Of a stretch of 64,000 bases of DNA, positions 1-9,479 are shown piece by piece (positions within the stretch are counted from its first letter, which is position 1; every line of letters begins with the position of its first letter). The stretch spans positions 1 through 64,000 of the forward strand of contig NZ_JAUMIT010000006.1 of the NCBI RefSeq assembly GCF_030519655.1, read 5' to 3'. A model generated the notes under the pieces. It ran no database searches. It was not told the DNA's origin and saw nothing but the letters and a program-made list of their open reading frames with translations. Source of the stretch: Wenyingzhuangia gilva. GTDB lineage: Bacteria; Bacteroidota; Bacteroidia; Flavobacteriales; Flavobacteriaceae. A program made the translations under genes and the position numbers.

Positions 1-80
<80 letters not shown>

Positions 81-89
81 TTTTTTTAG

Positions 90-125
90 AAACCTCATTC
101 ATTAAATTGAATGAGGTTTTTTTGT
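90..125 (+). terminator. Intrinsic terminator of the rrn operon
   Basis: An inverted repeat, AACCTCATTC at 91-100 and GAATGAGGTT at 109-118, with an 8-nt AT-rich loop is followed by a run of T. It lies 10 nt after the 5S gene. Confidence 0.85.
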
Positions 126-210
126 GTCTTTTTTTTGGTGAAGAACTTCCTTAATTAAAGGAGTATAAAAACATATTAGTTAAAATATTTATGATGATTA
201 TCTCATGAAA

Positions 211-218
211 TAACTTTG
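211..218 (+). promoter_or_regulatory. Predicted promoter -7 box for marC
   Basis: TAACTTTG matches the Bacteroidota -7 consensus TAnnTTTG and lies 42 nt before the marC ATG. No good -33 TTG element is visible at the expected distance, so the call rests on one box. Confidence 0.35.
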
Positions 219-260
219 TTTATATTTAAAGATGTTTATTATAAACTGTAAATTTACATC

Positions 261-839
261 ATGAATTTACAGTTTAATTTTAGAGAAATTATTACCGCAA
301 CGATGATTCTTTTTGCCGTAATAGATATCATAGGAAGTGTTCCGATTATTATAAGTTTGAGAAAAAAAGTTGGACATATACAGTCTGAAAAGGCTACAAT
401 CGTTTCCTCTTTGATTATGATTTTGTTTTTGTTCTTAGGAGATGAAATTTTGAGCTTGATTGGTGTTGATGTTAATTCTTTTGCTGTTGCAGGATCTTTT
501 ATTCTCTTTTTTTTAGCGATAGAAATGATATTGGGAATTACTATTTTTAAAGATGAAATGACAGAGTCAAGTTCCATTGTTCCACTAGCTTTCCCTTTAA
601 TAGCAGGAGCAGGTACCATGACAACTTTAATTTCTTTAAGAGCTGAATTTGCCGTAGAAAACATTATTATAGCGATACTTATTAATAGCATTTTTGTCTT
701 TTTCGTACTAAAAACTTCTCAGAAAGTAGAAGACATACTAGGTGGTGTTGGCTTAAATGTGTTAAGAAAAGTATTTGGAATAATCCTTTTAGCAATTGCT
801 GTAAAATTATTTACAGGAAATATCAATCAGTTGTTTTAA
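261..839 (+). CDS. MarC-family integral membrane protein
   Basis: This 192-residue protein is very hydrophobic, with about six predicted membrane segments, and has the length and pattern of the MarC/UPF0056 family. Recognisable parts are the N-terminal segment ending in DIIGSVPIIISL, the central segment SFILFFLAIEMILGI, and the motif PLAFPLIAGAGTMTTLIS around residues 110-130, which matches the conserved PLAxPLxxGPG motif of the family. MarC proteins were named from the E. coli marRAB region, but no role in multidrug resistance has been confirmed and their substrate is unknown. The gene stands alone behind the rrn operon, with its own predicted promoter, 65 nt before the ketosynthase gene. 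Family assignment is firm; function is open. Confidence 0.85.
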   Translation: MNLQFNFREIITATMILFAVIDIIGSVPIIISLRKKVGHIQSEKATIVSSLIMILFLFLGDEILSLIGVDVNSFAVAGSFILFFLAIEMILGITIFKDEMTESSSIVPLAFPLIAGAGTMTTLISLRAEFAVENIIIAILINSIFVFFVLKTSQKVEDILGGVGLNVLRKVFGIILLAIAVKLFTGNINQLF

Positions 840-904
840 GACTCATTTTATATGAGTTTATATTACCAATAAATGAATTGCTTTTTTTGAGCTAAAATTT
901 ACAG

Positions 905-2062
905 ATGAATATTATATCAATTACCGGTTATAGTTCTATTTCTGCCTTGGGTAACTCCTCAGAAAACATATGGAATTCGTATAAAAAGGAAAATCACTTA
1001 TTAACAAATATTCATCAAAAAAATGTTGAAGGATTAGTTAGTAAATTATCATATGTAATAGAAGATGAGATTCAATCTTTAAAAAAATCAAATTCCAAAT
1101 ATCAAGCTTTAGACAAATCGGTTTTGATGGCTATTTACGTTGGAAGAATAGCTGTTAAGAATGCTAATTGGGGAAACGATTCAGTTTTTGGAATTAATAT
1201 AGGATCTTCTAGAGGAGCAACAGGATTGTTTGAAGAGTTTTATGATGATTTTTCTAATAATGAACTAGGGAAAACACATCCATTAACATCACCTACAACT
1301 ACATTAGGGAATTTATCTACATGGTTAGCGGATGATTTGCAATCTACAGGACCAACTATATCACATTCTATAACTTGCTCAACAGGACTACATGCAGTAT
1401 TAAATGGAGTTGCTTGGATTAACTCAGGAATGTCTGAAAGGTTTATGGTAGGAGCAACCGAAGCTCCTAATACCGCTTTTACAATTGCACAGATGCAAGC
1501 GATTAAAATATATACTGACAATAATAATGAATATCCTTGTAGAGCATTAGACTTTAATAAAAAGAGAAATAGTATGTGTTTAGGTGAAGGAGCTGCTGTT
1601 TTTTGTTTAGAAGCAGGTGTCAAAGAAAATGCATTGGCTTTTATTGAATCAGTGGGATATGGTACAGAAAAATTAGAACATAATGTTTCTGTAACTGAAG
1701 AGGCAGAATGTTTTCAAACTTCGATGAAGATGGCTATAAAAGATATTGACGGAGAGATTGATGTGATTGTGATGCATGCACCAGGAACAATAAAAGGGGA
1801 TTTATCTGAGATGAAGGCTATTGAAAAAGTTTTTGGAAAAGAAATTCCTGCTTTTACCTCTAATAAATGGAAAATAGGACATACTTTAGGAGCTTCAGGG
1901 TCTTTAAGTATGGAATTGGCTATATTGATGTTGCAAAAACAGGAGTTTATAGGAATTCCCTATTTAACTGATTTAAAACTACCTAAAAAAATAGAACGTA
2001 TTATGGTGAATGCTGTTGGATTTGGAGGGAATGCAGTGAGCATTGTTTTAAAGAGAAATTAG
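905..2062 (+). CDS. Beta-ketoacyl-ACP synthase family protein (KAS I/II type) beside bioB
   Basis: This 385-residue thiolase-fold enzyme has the Cys-His-His triad of decarboxylating KAS I/II condensing enzymes: Cys158 in the SITCSTG motif, His291 in MHAPGT, and His326 in GHTLGASG. The C-terminal glycine-rich loop VGFGGNAVSIVL is also present. It is slightly shorter than FabF (about 410). Enzymes of this type join malonyl-ACP to an acyl chain in the cytoplasm. The next gene, 50 nt downstream on the same strand, is biotin synthase, so the likely role (inference) is in making or loading the pimeloyl chain for biotin rather than bulk fatty-acid synthesis. A house-keeping or secondary-lipid ketosynthase cannot be excluded. 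Confidence 0.85.
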   Translation: MNIISITGYSSISALGNSSENIWNSYKKENHLLTNIHQKNVEGLVSKLSYVIEDEIQSLKKSNSKYQALDKSVLMAIYVGRIAVKNANWGNDSVFGINIGSSRGATGLFEEFYDDFSNNELGKTHPLTSPTTTLGNLSTWLADDLQSTGPTISHSITCSTGLHAVLNGVAWINSGMSERFMVGATEAPNTAFTIAQMQAIKIYTDNNNEYPCRALDFNKKRNSMCLGEGAAVFCLEAGVKENALAFIESVGYGTEKLEHNVSVTEEAECFQTSMKMAIKDIDGEIDVIVMHAPGTIKGDLSEMKAIEKVFGKEIPAFTSNKWKIGHTLGASGSLSMELAILMLQKQEFIGIPYLTDLKLPKKIERIMVNAVGFGGNAVSIVLKRN

Positions 2063-2112
2063 CTTTAAAGAAGCATTTTTTAGTACTTTTACCAGATCAA
2101 TAAATGAAACTT

Positions 2113-3225
2113 ATGAGTGAAGTAAGACACAATTGGACAAAGGAACAAATCCTTGAAATATATAATAAACCTTTAATGGAGCTTTTATATGAGGCTGCAA
2201 CAATACATAGATTACACCATGAACCAAATGAGGTTCAGGTATCCACTTTACTATCTATTAAAACGGGTGGTTGTTCTGAAGATTGTGGATATTGCCCGCA
2301 AGCAGCTCGTTATCATACTGATATTGAAGGAAATGATTTAATGCCTGTACAGCAAGTAAAAGCACAAGCTTTGAGAGCAAAAGCATCTGGATCTTCAAGA
2401 GTTTGTATGGGAGCATCATGGAGAAATGTTAAAGATGGACCTGAGTTTGATGAAGTTTTAGAAATGGTTAGAACTATTAACAAACTTGATATGGAGGTTT
2501 GTTGTACCTTAGGTATGGTGACAGAAAATCAGGCAAAACGTTTGGCAGAAGCAGGTTTATACGCTTATAATCACAATTTAGATTCCTCAGAAGAATATTA
2601 TAAAGAGGTTATTTCTACAAGAGGATATCAAGATAGGTTAGACACGATTGATAATGTTCGTAAAACAAATGTAACAGTCTGTTCAGGAGGAATTATAGGA
2701 ATGGGAGAATCTATAGAAGATAGAGCAGGAATGTTGGTTGCTTTGTCCTCTTTAAATCCACAACCAGAATCTACACCTATTAATGCATTAGTAGCAGTAG
2801 AAGGAACTCCATTAGAAGATCAAAAACCAGTAGAAATTTGGGATATGATTCGTATGGTGGCAACCACAAGAATTGTATTGCCAGAAACTCAAGTAAGATT
2901 GTCGGCAGGTAGAACACAAATGAGCCAAGAAGGACAAGCATTTTGTTTCTTTGCAGGTGCAAATTCTATTTTTGCAGGAGATAAATTATTAACAACCCCA
3001 AATCCTGATGTAAATGAGGATATGAAGTTGTTTGAAAAGTTAGGGTTAAAAGCGATGAAGCCTTTTACTAAAAAGGTACAGCCTAAATCGGTATCTGCAG
3101 AAGAGTCAGAATATCAAGCTTTAGGTGAAAATCCAAAATGGACCAGACCTGAACACAAAATTGCTAAAAACGAAGAAGCCAAGCAAAAAGCAAAAGAAAT
3201 TAGAGCTGCTGAAAAAGCAGAATAA
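2113..3225 (+). CDS. bioB: Biotin synthase
   Basis: BioB is a radical-SAM enzyme that inserts sulfur into dethiobiotin in the last step of biotin synthesis. The CX3CX2C cluster motif (GGCSEDCGYCPQA) supplies Cys54, Cys58 and Cys61 for the 4Fe-4S cluster. Other family motifs are visible: VCMGASWRN, YNHNLDSSEEYY, CSGGIIGMGES and the arginine-containing VRLSAGR near the [2Fe-2S] site. Two in-frame ATGs exist at 2104 and 2113; I prefer 2113 because homologues begin MSxxRHNW. The protein is about 370 residues, with a lysine/glutamate-rich tail (KQKAKEIRAAEKAE) beyond the catalytic barrel. It probably shares a transcript with the preceding ketosynthase gene and ends at a bidirectional terminator shared with glpD. 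Confidence 0.96.
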   Translation: MSEVRHNWTKEQILEIYNKPLMELLYEAATIHRLHHEPNEVQVSTLLSIKTGGCSEDCGYCPQAARYHTDIEGNDLMPVQQVKAQALRAKASGSSRVCMGASWRNVKDGPEFDEVLEMVRTINKLDMEVCCTLGMVTENQAKRLAEAGLYAYNHNLDSSEEYYKEVISTRGYQDRLDTIDNVRKTNVTVCSGGIIGMGESIEDRAGMLVALSSLNPQPESTPINALVAVEGTPLEDQKPVEIWDMIRMVATTRIVLPETQVRLSAGRTQMSQEGQAFCFFAGANSIFAGDKLLTTPNPDVNEDMKLFEKLGLKAMKPFTKKVQPKSVSAEESEYQALGENPKWTRPEHKIAKNEEAKQKAKEIRAAEKAE

Positions 3226-3248
3226 TTTTTTGAAAATAGATTAAAAAA

Positions 3249-3277
3249 GCTCCTAGAATTTTCTAGGAGCTTTTTTA
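3249..3277. terminator. Bidirectional terminator between bioB and glpD
   Basis: A near-perfect palindrome, GCTCCTAGAA at 3249-3258 and TTCTAGGAGC at 3261-3270, has A run on the left and T run on the right, so it can end both convergent genes. Confidence 0.85.
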
Positions 3278-4816
3278 TTTTAGGAGATATTGTTGTGCTA
3301 ATTTTTTAAAATCAATAATTTGTTTTTCTTTCCATTCCGTACTTTTATTGAGTTCTTTTTGAAGGAGATTTCCAACAATTTCAGCAGATTCAATACTTGC
3401 TTGAGCATCTAAAAATAACAAACGAATTCTTCTAGATAATACATCTTCGATTGTTTTGGCATCTTCTTTTTGAACTGCCCAAACAATTTGAACCTTTAAA
3501 TATGGATGATTAGGATGAATCTTTTCTTTTAATTCAGGGTTAGAAGAACAAAGTCTCTTCATAAGTTTTTCATCAGTACCATAAATAGCCAAAGGATTGG
3601 TTTCAGATTTTAATTTTCTGTGTCCATGAATGTTTAGAAATTCAGTTTCAGATTTCACAAAAGGAAGTATGGTAACCATGGTTACTTTGTCAACAACATC
3701 TTCTGCCATTTTTCTGTAAGTAGTCCATTTTCCTCCCGCTATACTTACCAATCCACTTTTGCTTACTTCAATAACATGTTCTCTAGATATTTCGGCAGTA
3801 TCTTCAGCATTTCCACTTTTTACTAATGGACGTAATCCTACAAAAACACTTTTCACATCTTTTTTAGAAGGATTTTTTGTTAAATATTTTGCTGTATGAG
3901 TCAATAAAAAATCAACTTCTTGTTCTTGAGGTAAAGGTTCAGAAGAAAACTCCGTTACAGGAGTATCAGTAGTTCCAATCAGAATTTTATCATGCCAGGG
4001 AACAGCAAACAAAACCCGACCATCATCGGTATGAGGAATCATAATAGCAGTATCTCCAGGAAGAAATTCTTTATCTAAAACAATATGAACTCCTTGACTA
4101 CTAGTCATGATTTTATGAATAGTTTTTTGATCTTTTTGTCTAATCGTATCAGAAAAAACACCGGTAGCATTGATGACAGATTTTGCGGTTATGGTATATT
4201 TCTCAGAAGTAAATACATCTTGAATAATAGCCCCATTAATTAAACCATCTAAATTTTTTTGGAACTCTAAAAACTGAGTATAATTTAATACTGTTGCTCC
4301 TTGTTCTTTGGCTGTTTGCATCATGTTAATAAGCAAACGTGTGTCATCAAACTGACCATCGTGATAAATGACTCCGCCACGTAAACCTTCTTGTGTTACG
4401 GTTGGGATATATCCAATGGTTTCTTCTTTGGAAATCAATTCAGAGTCTCCAAAACCTTCTTTTCCAGCTAACCAATCATATAATTTTAATCCAATTCCAT
4501 AAAATGGACTTTCCCACCAGTCGTAAGTAGGAACCACAAATTTTAAATCGTGAACAATATGTGGAGCATTTCTTTTTAAAATAGCACGTTCTTTTAAAGC
4601 TTCTAAAACCAAGGAAAAATTCCCTTGTTGTAAATATCTAACCCCACCGTGAACCAGTTTGGTACTTTTACTAGAAGTTCCTTTACCGTAATCATCTTTT
4701 TCAACTAATAAAGTCTTGTAACCTCTAGAAGCAGCATCAATAGCAACCCCAATCCCCGTTGCACCTCCTCCAATAATTAAGATGTCCCAATGTGTATTTT
4801 CAAGTTTTTCTTTCAT
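3275..4816 (-). CDS. glpD: Glycerol-3-phosphate dehydrogenase, FAD-dependent
   Basis: This 513-residue protein matches the aerobic, membrane-associated GlpD/GlpA family, which oxidises sn-glycerol 3-phosphate to dihydroxyacetone phosphate and passes electrons to quinone. The FAD-binding motif IIGGGATGIGVAIDAASRG is at residues 14-32, followed by the family signature KLVHGGVRYLQQGNF near residue 55. The substrate-site motif GLRPLV and the C-terminal FAD contact GGKWTTYRKMAEDVVDK are intact. The usual C-terminal cap domain is present. The gene stands alone, convergent with bioB; no glycerol kinase or facilitator gene is nearby. It feeds the triose-phosphate pool that pfkA, gap and mgsA in this window also handle. 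Confidence 0.95.
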   Translation of the reverse strand: MKEKLENTHWDILIIGGGATGIGVAIDAASRGYKTLLVEKDDYGKGTSSKSTKLVHGGVRYLQQGNFSLVLEALKERAILKRNAPHIVHDLKFVVPTYDWWESPFYGIGLKLYDWLAGKEGFGDSELISKEETIGYIPTVTQEGLRGGVIYHDGQFDDTRLLINMMQTAKEQGATVLNYTQFLEFQKNLDGLINGAIIQDVFTSEKYTITAKSVINATGVFSDTIRQKDQKTIHKIMTSSQGVHIVLDKEFLPGDTAIMIPHTDDGRVLFAVPWHDKILIGTTDTPVTEFSSEPLPQEQEVDFLLTHTAKYLTKNPSKKDVKSVFVGLRPLVKSGNAEDTAEISREHVIEVSKSGLVSIAGGKWTTYRKMAEDVVDKVTMVTILPFVKSETEFLNIHGHRKLKSETNPLAIYGTDEKLMKRLCSSNPELKEKIHPNHPYLKVQIVWAVQKEDAKTIEDVLSRRIRLLFLDAQASIESAEIVGNLLQKELNKSTEWKEKQIIDFKKLAQQYLLK

Positions 4817-4946
4817 AGTGAATATCTGTGATGATTGATTTAAATATAATATAATTTTAAGTTGATAACTATTTTGTTTGTAAGCGATATCAATAATATT
4901 TTACGTGATATATTTTGTATTTTTAAAACTTCCCAAAATAAACTAG

Positions 4947-7900
4947 ATGTATTTAATTTTTGATACCGAAACAACAGGTTTACCTAAGAGTTATAAGGCT
5001 CCAATGACTGATATTGATAACTGGCCTAGGTGTATACAAATAGCTTGGCAGTTACATGATGACATGGGACGTGTTATAGAACACGATAATTTTATGGTAC
5101 AACCAGACGGCTTTAATATTCCGTTTGATTCTGAAAAAATCCATGGGATTTCTACTGAGTTGGCTCAAGAACAAGGAATTTCTTTACAAGAAAGTTTAGA
5201 ACGTTTTAATGCTGTTTTAGGAAAGACAAAATTTTTGGTTGGTCAAAATGTTACGTTTGACGTTAACATTATGGGAGCTGAGTTTATCAGAGCTGGAATT
5301 ACGCCAAATTTTAAAGCATTTGAATTTGATAGTTTTGATTTAGAGGAATATAATTTTACATCAAAAGTTCCCAAAAACAGACCCATGGCTATTGATGATT
5401 TATCTGAAGAAGATAAAAATATGCTTGGAATTTTGGATACTTGTACCGAGGTTACAGCAAGTTTATGTCAACTACCTGGAGGAAGAGGGGGAAAGTTTAA
5501 ATTACCTACATTAACAGAATTACATCATTATTTATTTGGAGTTGGTTTTGGAGAAGCCCACAATGCAACTGCCGATGTAGAAGCAACAACACGTTGTTTC
5601 TTTGAATTGATTAGAAAAGAAGTTTTTACCAAAGAACAATTAGAGGTTTCTTCAGCATATTTTACAGAATTTAAAACTGTAAACCCAAAGCCTTTTGAAG
5701 TCATAGGTTTAAAACATTTAAACTTAAAAAAGGAAAGTGATAAAATCAGAAAACGCCAATCTGAACAAGCAGGAGCAAAAGGAAAAGGTGTTAATGTAAA
5801 AGAAAGTTTAGCCAAGTTAGAAGAAGTTTCTTTTGCACATTTACATAACCATACACAGTATTCAATTTTACAATCTACAATAGAAATTGGGGCTTTGGTA
5901 AGTAATGCAGGAAAACATAAAATGTCTGCTGTTGCCATGACAGATACTGGAAATATGATGGCTGCTTTTCATTTTACCAATGCCGTGGCAGGTTATAATA
6001 GCGGTGTGCAAAGTAGAAAGGTCGAAGCTGAAGAAAAAGGAGAAACTTTTGACGAAAGAGAATTAATACCTATTGTAGGGTGTGAGTTTTTTGTATGTGA
6101 GAATCATTTAGATAAAACTAAAAAAGATAACGGTTATCAAGTAGTTATGCTTGCCAAAAACCGAAAAGGATATCAAAATTTAGCAAAAATGTCTTCTACA
6201 GCTTTTGTTGATGGTTTTTATTATGTACCAAGAATTGACAGAAAAGTTATAGAGCAATACAAAGAAGATGTTATTGTTTTAACAGGGAATTTATATGGTG
6301 AAATTCCAAGTAAAATTTTAAATGTAGGAGAAAAACAGGCTGAAGAAGCTTTGTTATGGTGGAAAGAACAATTTGGAGATGATTTATATATTGAAATCAT
6401 GCGACATGGTCAGGAAGATGAAAATGTTGTAAATAAAGTATTGTTAAAGTTTGCTAAAAAATATGATGTAAAAATTGTAGCAACAAATAATACTTTTTAC
6501 ATAGATCAAGAAGACGCCAATGCACATGATATTTTATTATGTGTAAAAGATGGAGAAAAACAAGCCACTCCAATAGGTAGAGGAAGAGGATATCGCTATG
6601 GTTTACCAAACGATCAATATTACTTTAAGAGTCCCGAAGAAATGAAGGAACTTTTTGTTGATATTCCTGAAGCTATTAGCAACATTCAAGAATTGGTTGA
6701 TAAAATTACGCCTTTTACTTTGGCAAGTGATGTATTACTACCTGCTTTTGATATTCCAGAAGAATTTAAAGATCCTAAGGATTTAGAGGATGGAGGAAAA
6801 AGAGGGGAAAATAATTTTTTAGGTCACTTGGTTTATGAAGGAGCTAAAAAAAGATATGGAGAAATTACTCCTGAAATTAAAGAACGTTTAGATTTAGAAT
6901 TAGATGTAATTGCCAAAACAGGATATCCAGGATATTTTTTAATTGTAGAAGATTTTATTCGAGCTGCCAGAGATATGGGAGTTTCTGTAGGTCCCGGTCG
7001 TGGTTCTGCTGCGGGTTCGGTAGCTGCTTACTGTTTGTGGATTACCAATATAGATCCTATTAAGTACGATTTGCTTTTTGAGAGATTCTTAAATCCAGAA
7101 CGTGTATCCATGCCCGATATTGATATCGATTTTGATGATGAAGGTCGTGGGAGTGTTATAGATTATGTAATTAAAAAATATGGAGCCAATCAGGTAGCAC
7201 AAATCATTACCTATGGTACCATGGCAGCAAAATCATCGATTAGAGATACTGCTAGGGTTTTAGATTTACCATTGTTTGAAGCAGATAGAATTGCCAAGTT
7301 GATTCCAAATATGAAGCTCAAAAAAATCTTTGGAATGGATGATAAAGAATTATCCTCAAAATTACGTTCCGAAGAAATGGATATGGTGAATGAGCTAAAA
7401 CGAATTTCTGATGGTGTTGGGTTAGAAGCTGAAACCGTTAATAAAGCAAGAGTTTTAGAAGGTTCTGTTCGTAATACTGGTATTCATGCTTGCGGGGTAA
7501 TTATTACTCCAGATGATATTACAAAGTTTGTTCCTGTAGCTTTAGCCAAAGATTCTGACATGTATGTTACTCAGTTTGACAACTCGGTAGTAGAAAGTGC
7601 AGGACTGTTAAAAATGGACTTTTTGGGTCTAAAGACCCTGACTTTGATAAAACATGCTTGTAAAATTGTAAAAGCCAGACACGGTGTAGATTTAGATCCC
7701 GAAAGTTTTCCTATTGATGATGTAAAAACATATGAGTTGTTCCAAAGAGGAGAAACCGTTGGTATTTTCCAATATGAATCTCCAGGAATGCAAAAATATA
7801 TGCGTGAATTAAAACCGACAGTTTTTGCGGATTTAATTGCGATGAATGCTTTGTACAGACCAGGACCTTTAGAATATATTCCAAACTTTATTGATCGTAA

Positions 7901-9440
7901 ACACGGACGTGAAGAAATTGTGTACGATTTACCAGACATGGATGAGTATTTGGCCGAGACTTATGGAATTACGGTCTACCAGGAGCAGGTAATGTTATTG
8001 TCCCAAAGTTTAGCAGGATTTACCAAAGGTCAAGCCGATACCTTGCGTAAAGCCATGGGTAAAAAGCAGATTGCTGTACTAGCCAAAATGAAACCTTTGT
8101 TTATTGAACAAGCTGCTGCCAAGGGATATGATCCTGTTAAATTAGAAAAAGTATGGAAAGACTGGGAAGCTTTTGCTTCGTATGCTTTTAACAAATCTCA
8201 CTCAACTTGTTATGCATGGATTGCCTACCAAACGGCATACTTAAAAGCACATTATCCAGCAGAATATATGGCATCAGTGTTGTCTAACAATATGAATGAC
8301 ATCAAGCAGGTAACCTTTTTTATGGAAGAATGTAAGCGTATGGGGTTAACCGTTTTAGGGCCAGATGTAAATGAATCTTATGCTAAATTCTCTGTAAATG
8401 ATGAAGGAGCTGTTCGTTTTGGAATGGCAGCTATTAAAGGAGTTGGTGGAATAGCTGTTGATGGAATTATCAGAGAAAGAAAAGAAAATGGACCTTTTAC
8501 TTCAATTTTTGATGTAGCCAAACGTGTAGATTTAAGGACTTGTAATAAAAAAGCATTCGAAGGTTTGGCCTTGGCAGGAGGATTTGATTCTTTTGGAAAT
8601 GTTCATAGAGCACAGTTTTTTGCTACTGATGAAAAAGGGATGACTTTTTTAGAAAAAGCGATGAAATTTGGTCATGCTTATCAAGAAAGTATGAATTCGT
8701 CTCAAGTGTCTCTTTTTGGAGAAGCTTCGGATGTTCAATTACCAGAACCTTTAGTTCCTCCTTGTGAAACATGGGGAACAATGGAGTTACTCTCTAAAGA
8801 AAAAGAAGTTGTAGGAATTTATATATCGGCTCATCCTTTAGATGATTATAGGAATGAAATGAAATTTACCAATTGTGGTGTGAGTATGTTTAAAGAAGAT
8901 TTAAAAAATCATGTTGGGAAAAACTTTTCATTTGCTGGTATTTTAACAAGTGCAGAACATAGAATTGCTAAGAATGGAAATGGATGGGGATCTTTTGTTA
9001 TTGAAGATTATACAGATTCACATGAATTTAGATTGTTTGGTGAAGATTATATGCGCTTTCAACATTTATTAGTTCCTAATTCATTTTTATATTTAAGTGG
9101 AACTATACAAAGAGGATGGATGCAAAAAGACGGTAGTGTTGGGGAGCCAAGAGTTAAGTTTTCGGACTTTTCTTTACTGTCAGATGTGATGGATAAAAAG
9201 TGTAAAAAGATCACCTTTAAATTAAGGTTACACGAAATTAGAAAAGAACGAATAGAACAACTAGAAATGTTGTTGTCTGGTTTTACAGGAGAGGGAGCTA
9301 AACAAACTGTTGGTTTTAATTTGATTTCAGATAAAGATAAAATTGACCTTGAAATGCCTTCGAGAACTTACAAGTTAAATATGAATACAGAGCTATTCGA
9401 TTATTTAGATAAAGAGGGTTTTGAATATAAGTTAAACTAA
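4947..9440 (+). CDS. dnaE: DNA polymerase III subunit alpha with fused 3'-5' exonuclease domain
   Basis: This 1497-residue protein is the replicative polymerase. Residues 1-220 form a DEDDh proofreading exonuclease: Asp6/Glu8 in FDTETTG, and HNATADVEAT as the Exo III motif. A PHP domain starts at about residue 296 (AHLHNHTQYS). The C-family polymerase core follows, with GPGRGSAAGSVAAYCL, Asp724/Asp726 in PDIDIDFDDEGR and the third catalytic Asp891 in KMDFLGLKT. A helix-hairpin-helix region and an OB fold (near VGKNFSFAGILTS) make up the C-terminal part. E. coli DnaE (1160 residues) lacks the N-terminal nuclease and relies on separate DnaQ; here proofreading is in cis. The gene is monocistronic and ends at a strong terminator shared with gldJ. 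Confidence 0.96.
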   Translation: MYLIFDTETTGLPKSYKAPMTDIDNWPRCIQIAWQLHDDMGRVIEHDNFMVQPDGFNIPFDSEKIHGISTELAQEQGISLQESLERFNAVLGKTKFLVGQNVTFDVNIMGAEFIRAGITPNFKAFEFDSFDLEEYNFTSKVPKNRPMAIDDLSEEDKNMLGILDTCTEVTASLCQLPGGRGGKFKLPTLTELHHYLFGVGFGEAHNATADVEATTRCFFELIRKEVFTKEQLEVSSAYFTEFKTVNPKPFEVIGLKHLNLKKESDKIRKRQSEQAGAKGKGVNVKESLAKLEEVSFAHLHNHTQYSILQSTIEIGALVSNAGKHKMSAVAMTDTGNMMAAFHFTNAVAGYNSGVQSRKVEAEEKGETFDERELIPIVGCEFFVCENHLDKTKKDNGYQVVMLAKNRKGYQNLAKMSSTAFVDGFYYVPRIDRKVIEQYKEDVIVLTGNLYGEIPSKILNVGEKQAEEALLWWKEQFGDDLYIEIMRHGQEDENVVNKVLLKFAKKYDVKIVATNNTFYIDQEDANAHDILLCVKDGEKQATPIGRGRGYRYGLPNDQYYFKSPEEMKELFVDIPEAISNIQELVDKITPFTLASDVLLPAFDIPEEFKDPKDLEDGGKRGENNFLGHLVYEGAKKRYGEITPEIKERLDLELDVIAKTGYPGYFLIVEDFIRAARDMGVSVGPGRGSAAGSVAAYCLWITNIDPIKYDLLFERFLNPERVSMPDIDIDFDDEGRGSVIDYVIKKYGANQVAQIITYGTMAAKSSIRDTARVLDLPLFEADRIAKLIPNMKLKKIFGMDDKELSSKLRSEEMDMVNELKRISDGVGLEAETVNKARVLEGSVRNTGIHACGVIITPDDITKFVPVALAKDSDMYVTQFDNSVVESAGLLKMDFLGLKTLTLIKHACKIVKARHGVDLDPESFPIDDVKTYELFQRGETVGIFQYESPGMQKYMRELKPTVFADLIAMNALYRPGPLEYIPNFIDRKHGREEIVYDLPDMDEYLAETYGITVYQEQVMLLSQSLAGFTKGQADTLRKAMGKKQIAVLAKMKPLFIEQAAAKGYDPVKLEKVWKDWEAFASYAFNKSHSTCYAWIAYQTAYLKAHYPAEYMASVLSNNMNDIKQVTFFMEECKRMGLTVLGPDVNESYAKFSVNDEGAVRFGMAAIKGVGGIAVDGIIRERKENGPFTSIFDVAKRVDLRTCNKKAFEGLALAGGFDSFGNVHRAQFFATDEKGMTFLEKAMKFGHAYQESMNSSQVSLFGEASDVQLPEPLVPPCETWGTMELLSKEKEVVGIYISAHPLDDYRNEMKFTNCGVSMFKEDLKNHVGKNFSFAGILTSAEHRIAKNGNGWGSFVIEDYTDSHEFRLFGEDYMRFQHLLVPNSFLYLSGTIQRGWMQKDGSVGEPRVKFSDFSLLSDVMDKKCKKITFKLRLHEIRKERIEQLEMLLSGFTGEGAKQTVGFNLISDKDKIDLEMPSRTYKLNMNTELFDYLDKEGFEYKLN

Positions 9441-9445
9441 AAAAA

Positions 9446-9473
9446 GCGTTTGCAACTTGCAAACGCTTTTTTT
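9446..9473. terminator. Bidirectional terminator between dnaE and gldJ
   Basis: GCGTTTGC at 9446-9453 and GCAAACGC at 9459-9466 form a stem with A run before and T run after. It serves both convergent genes. Confidence 0.88.
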
Positions 9474-9479
9474 AGTTTT

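Noticed and set aside
1240-1623. Minus-strand frame within the ketosynthase gene
   Set aside because: It lies entirely inside a gene with intact catalytic motifs; it is a shadow.
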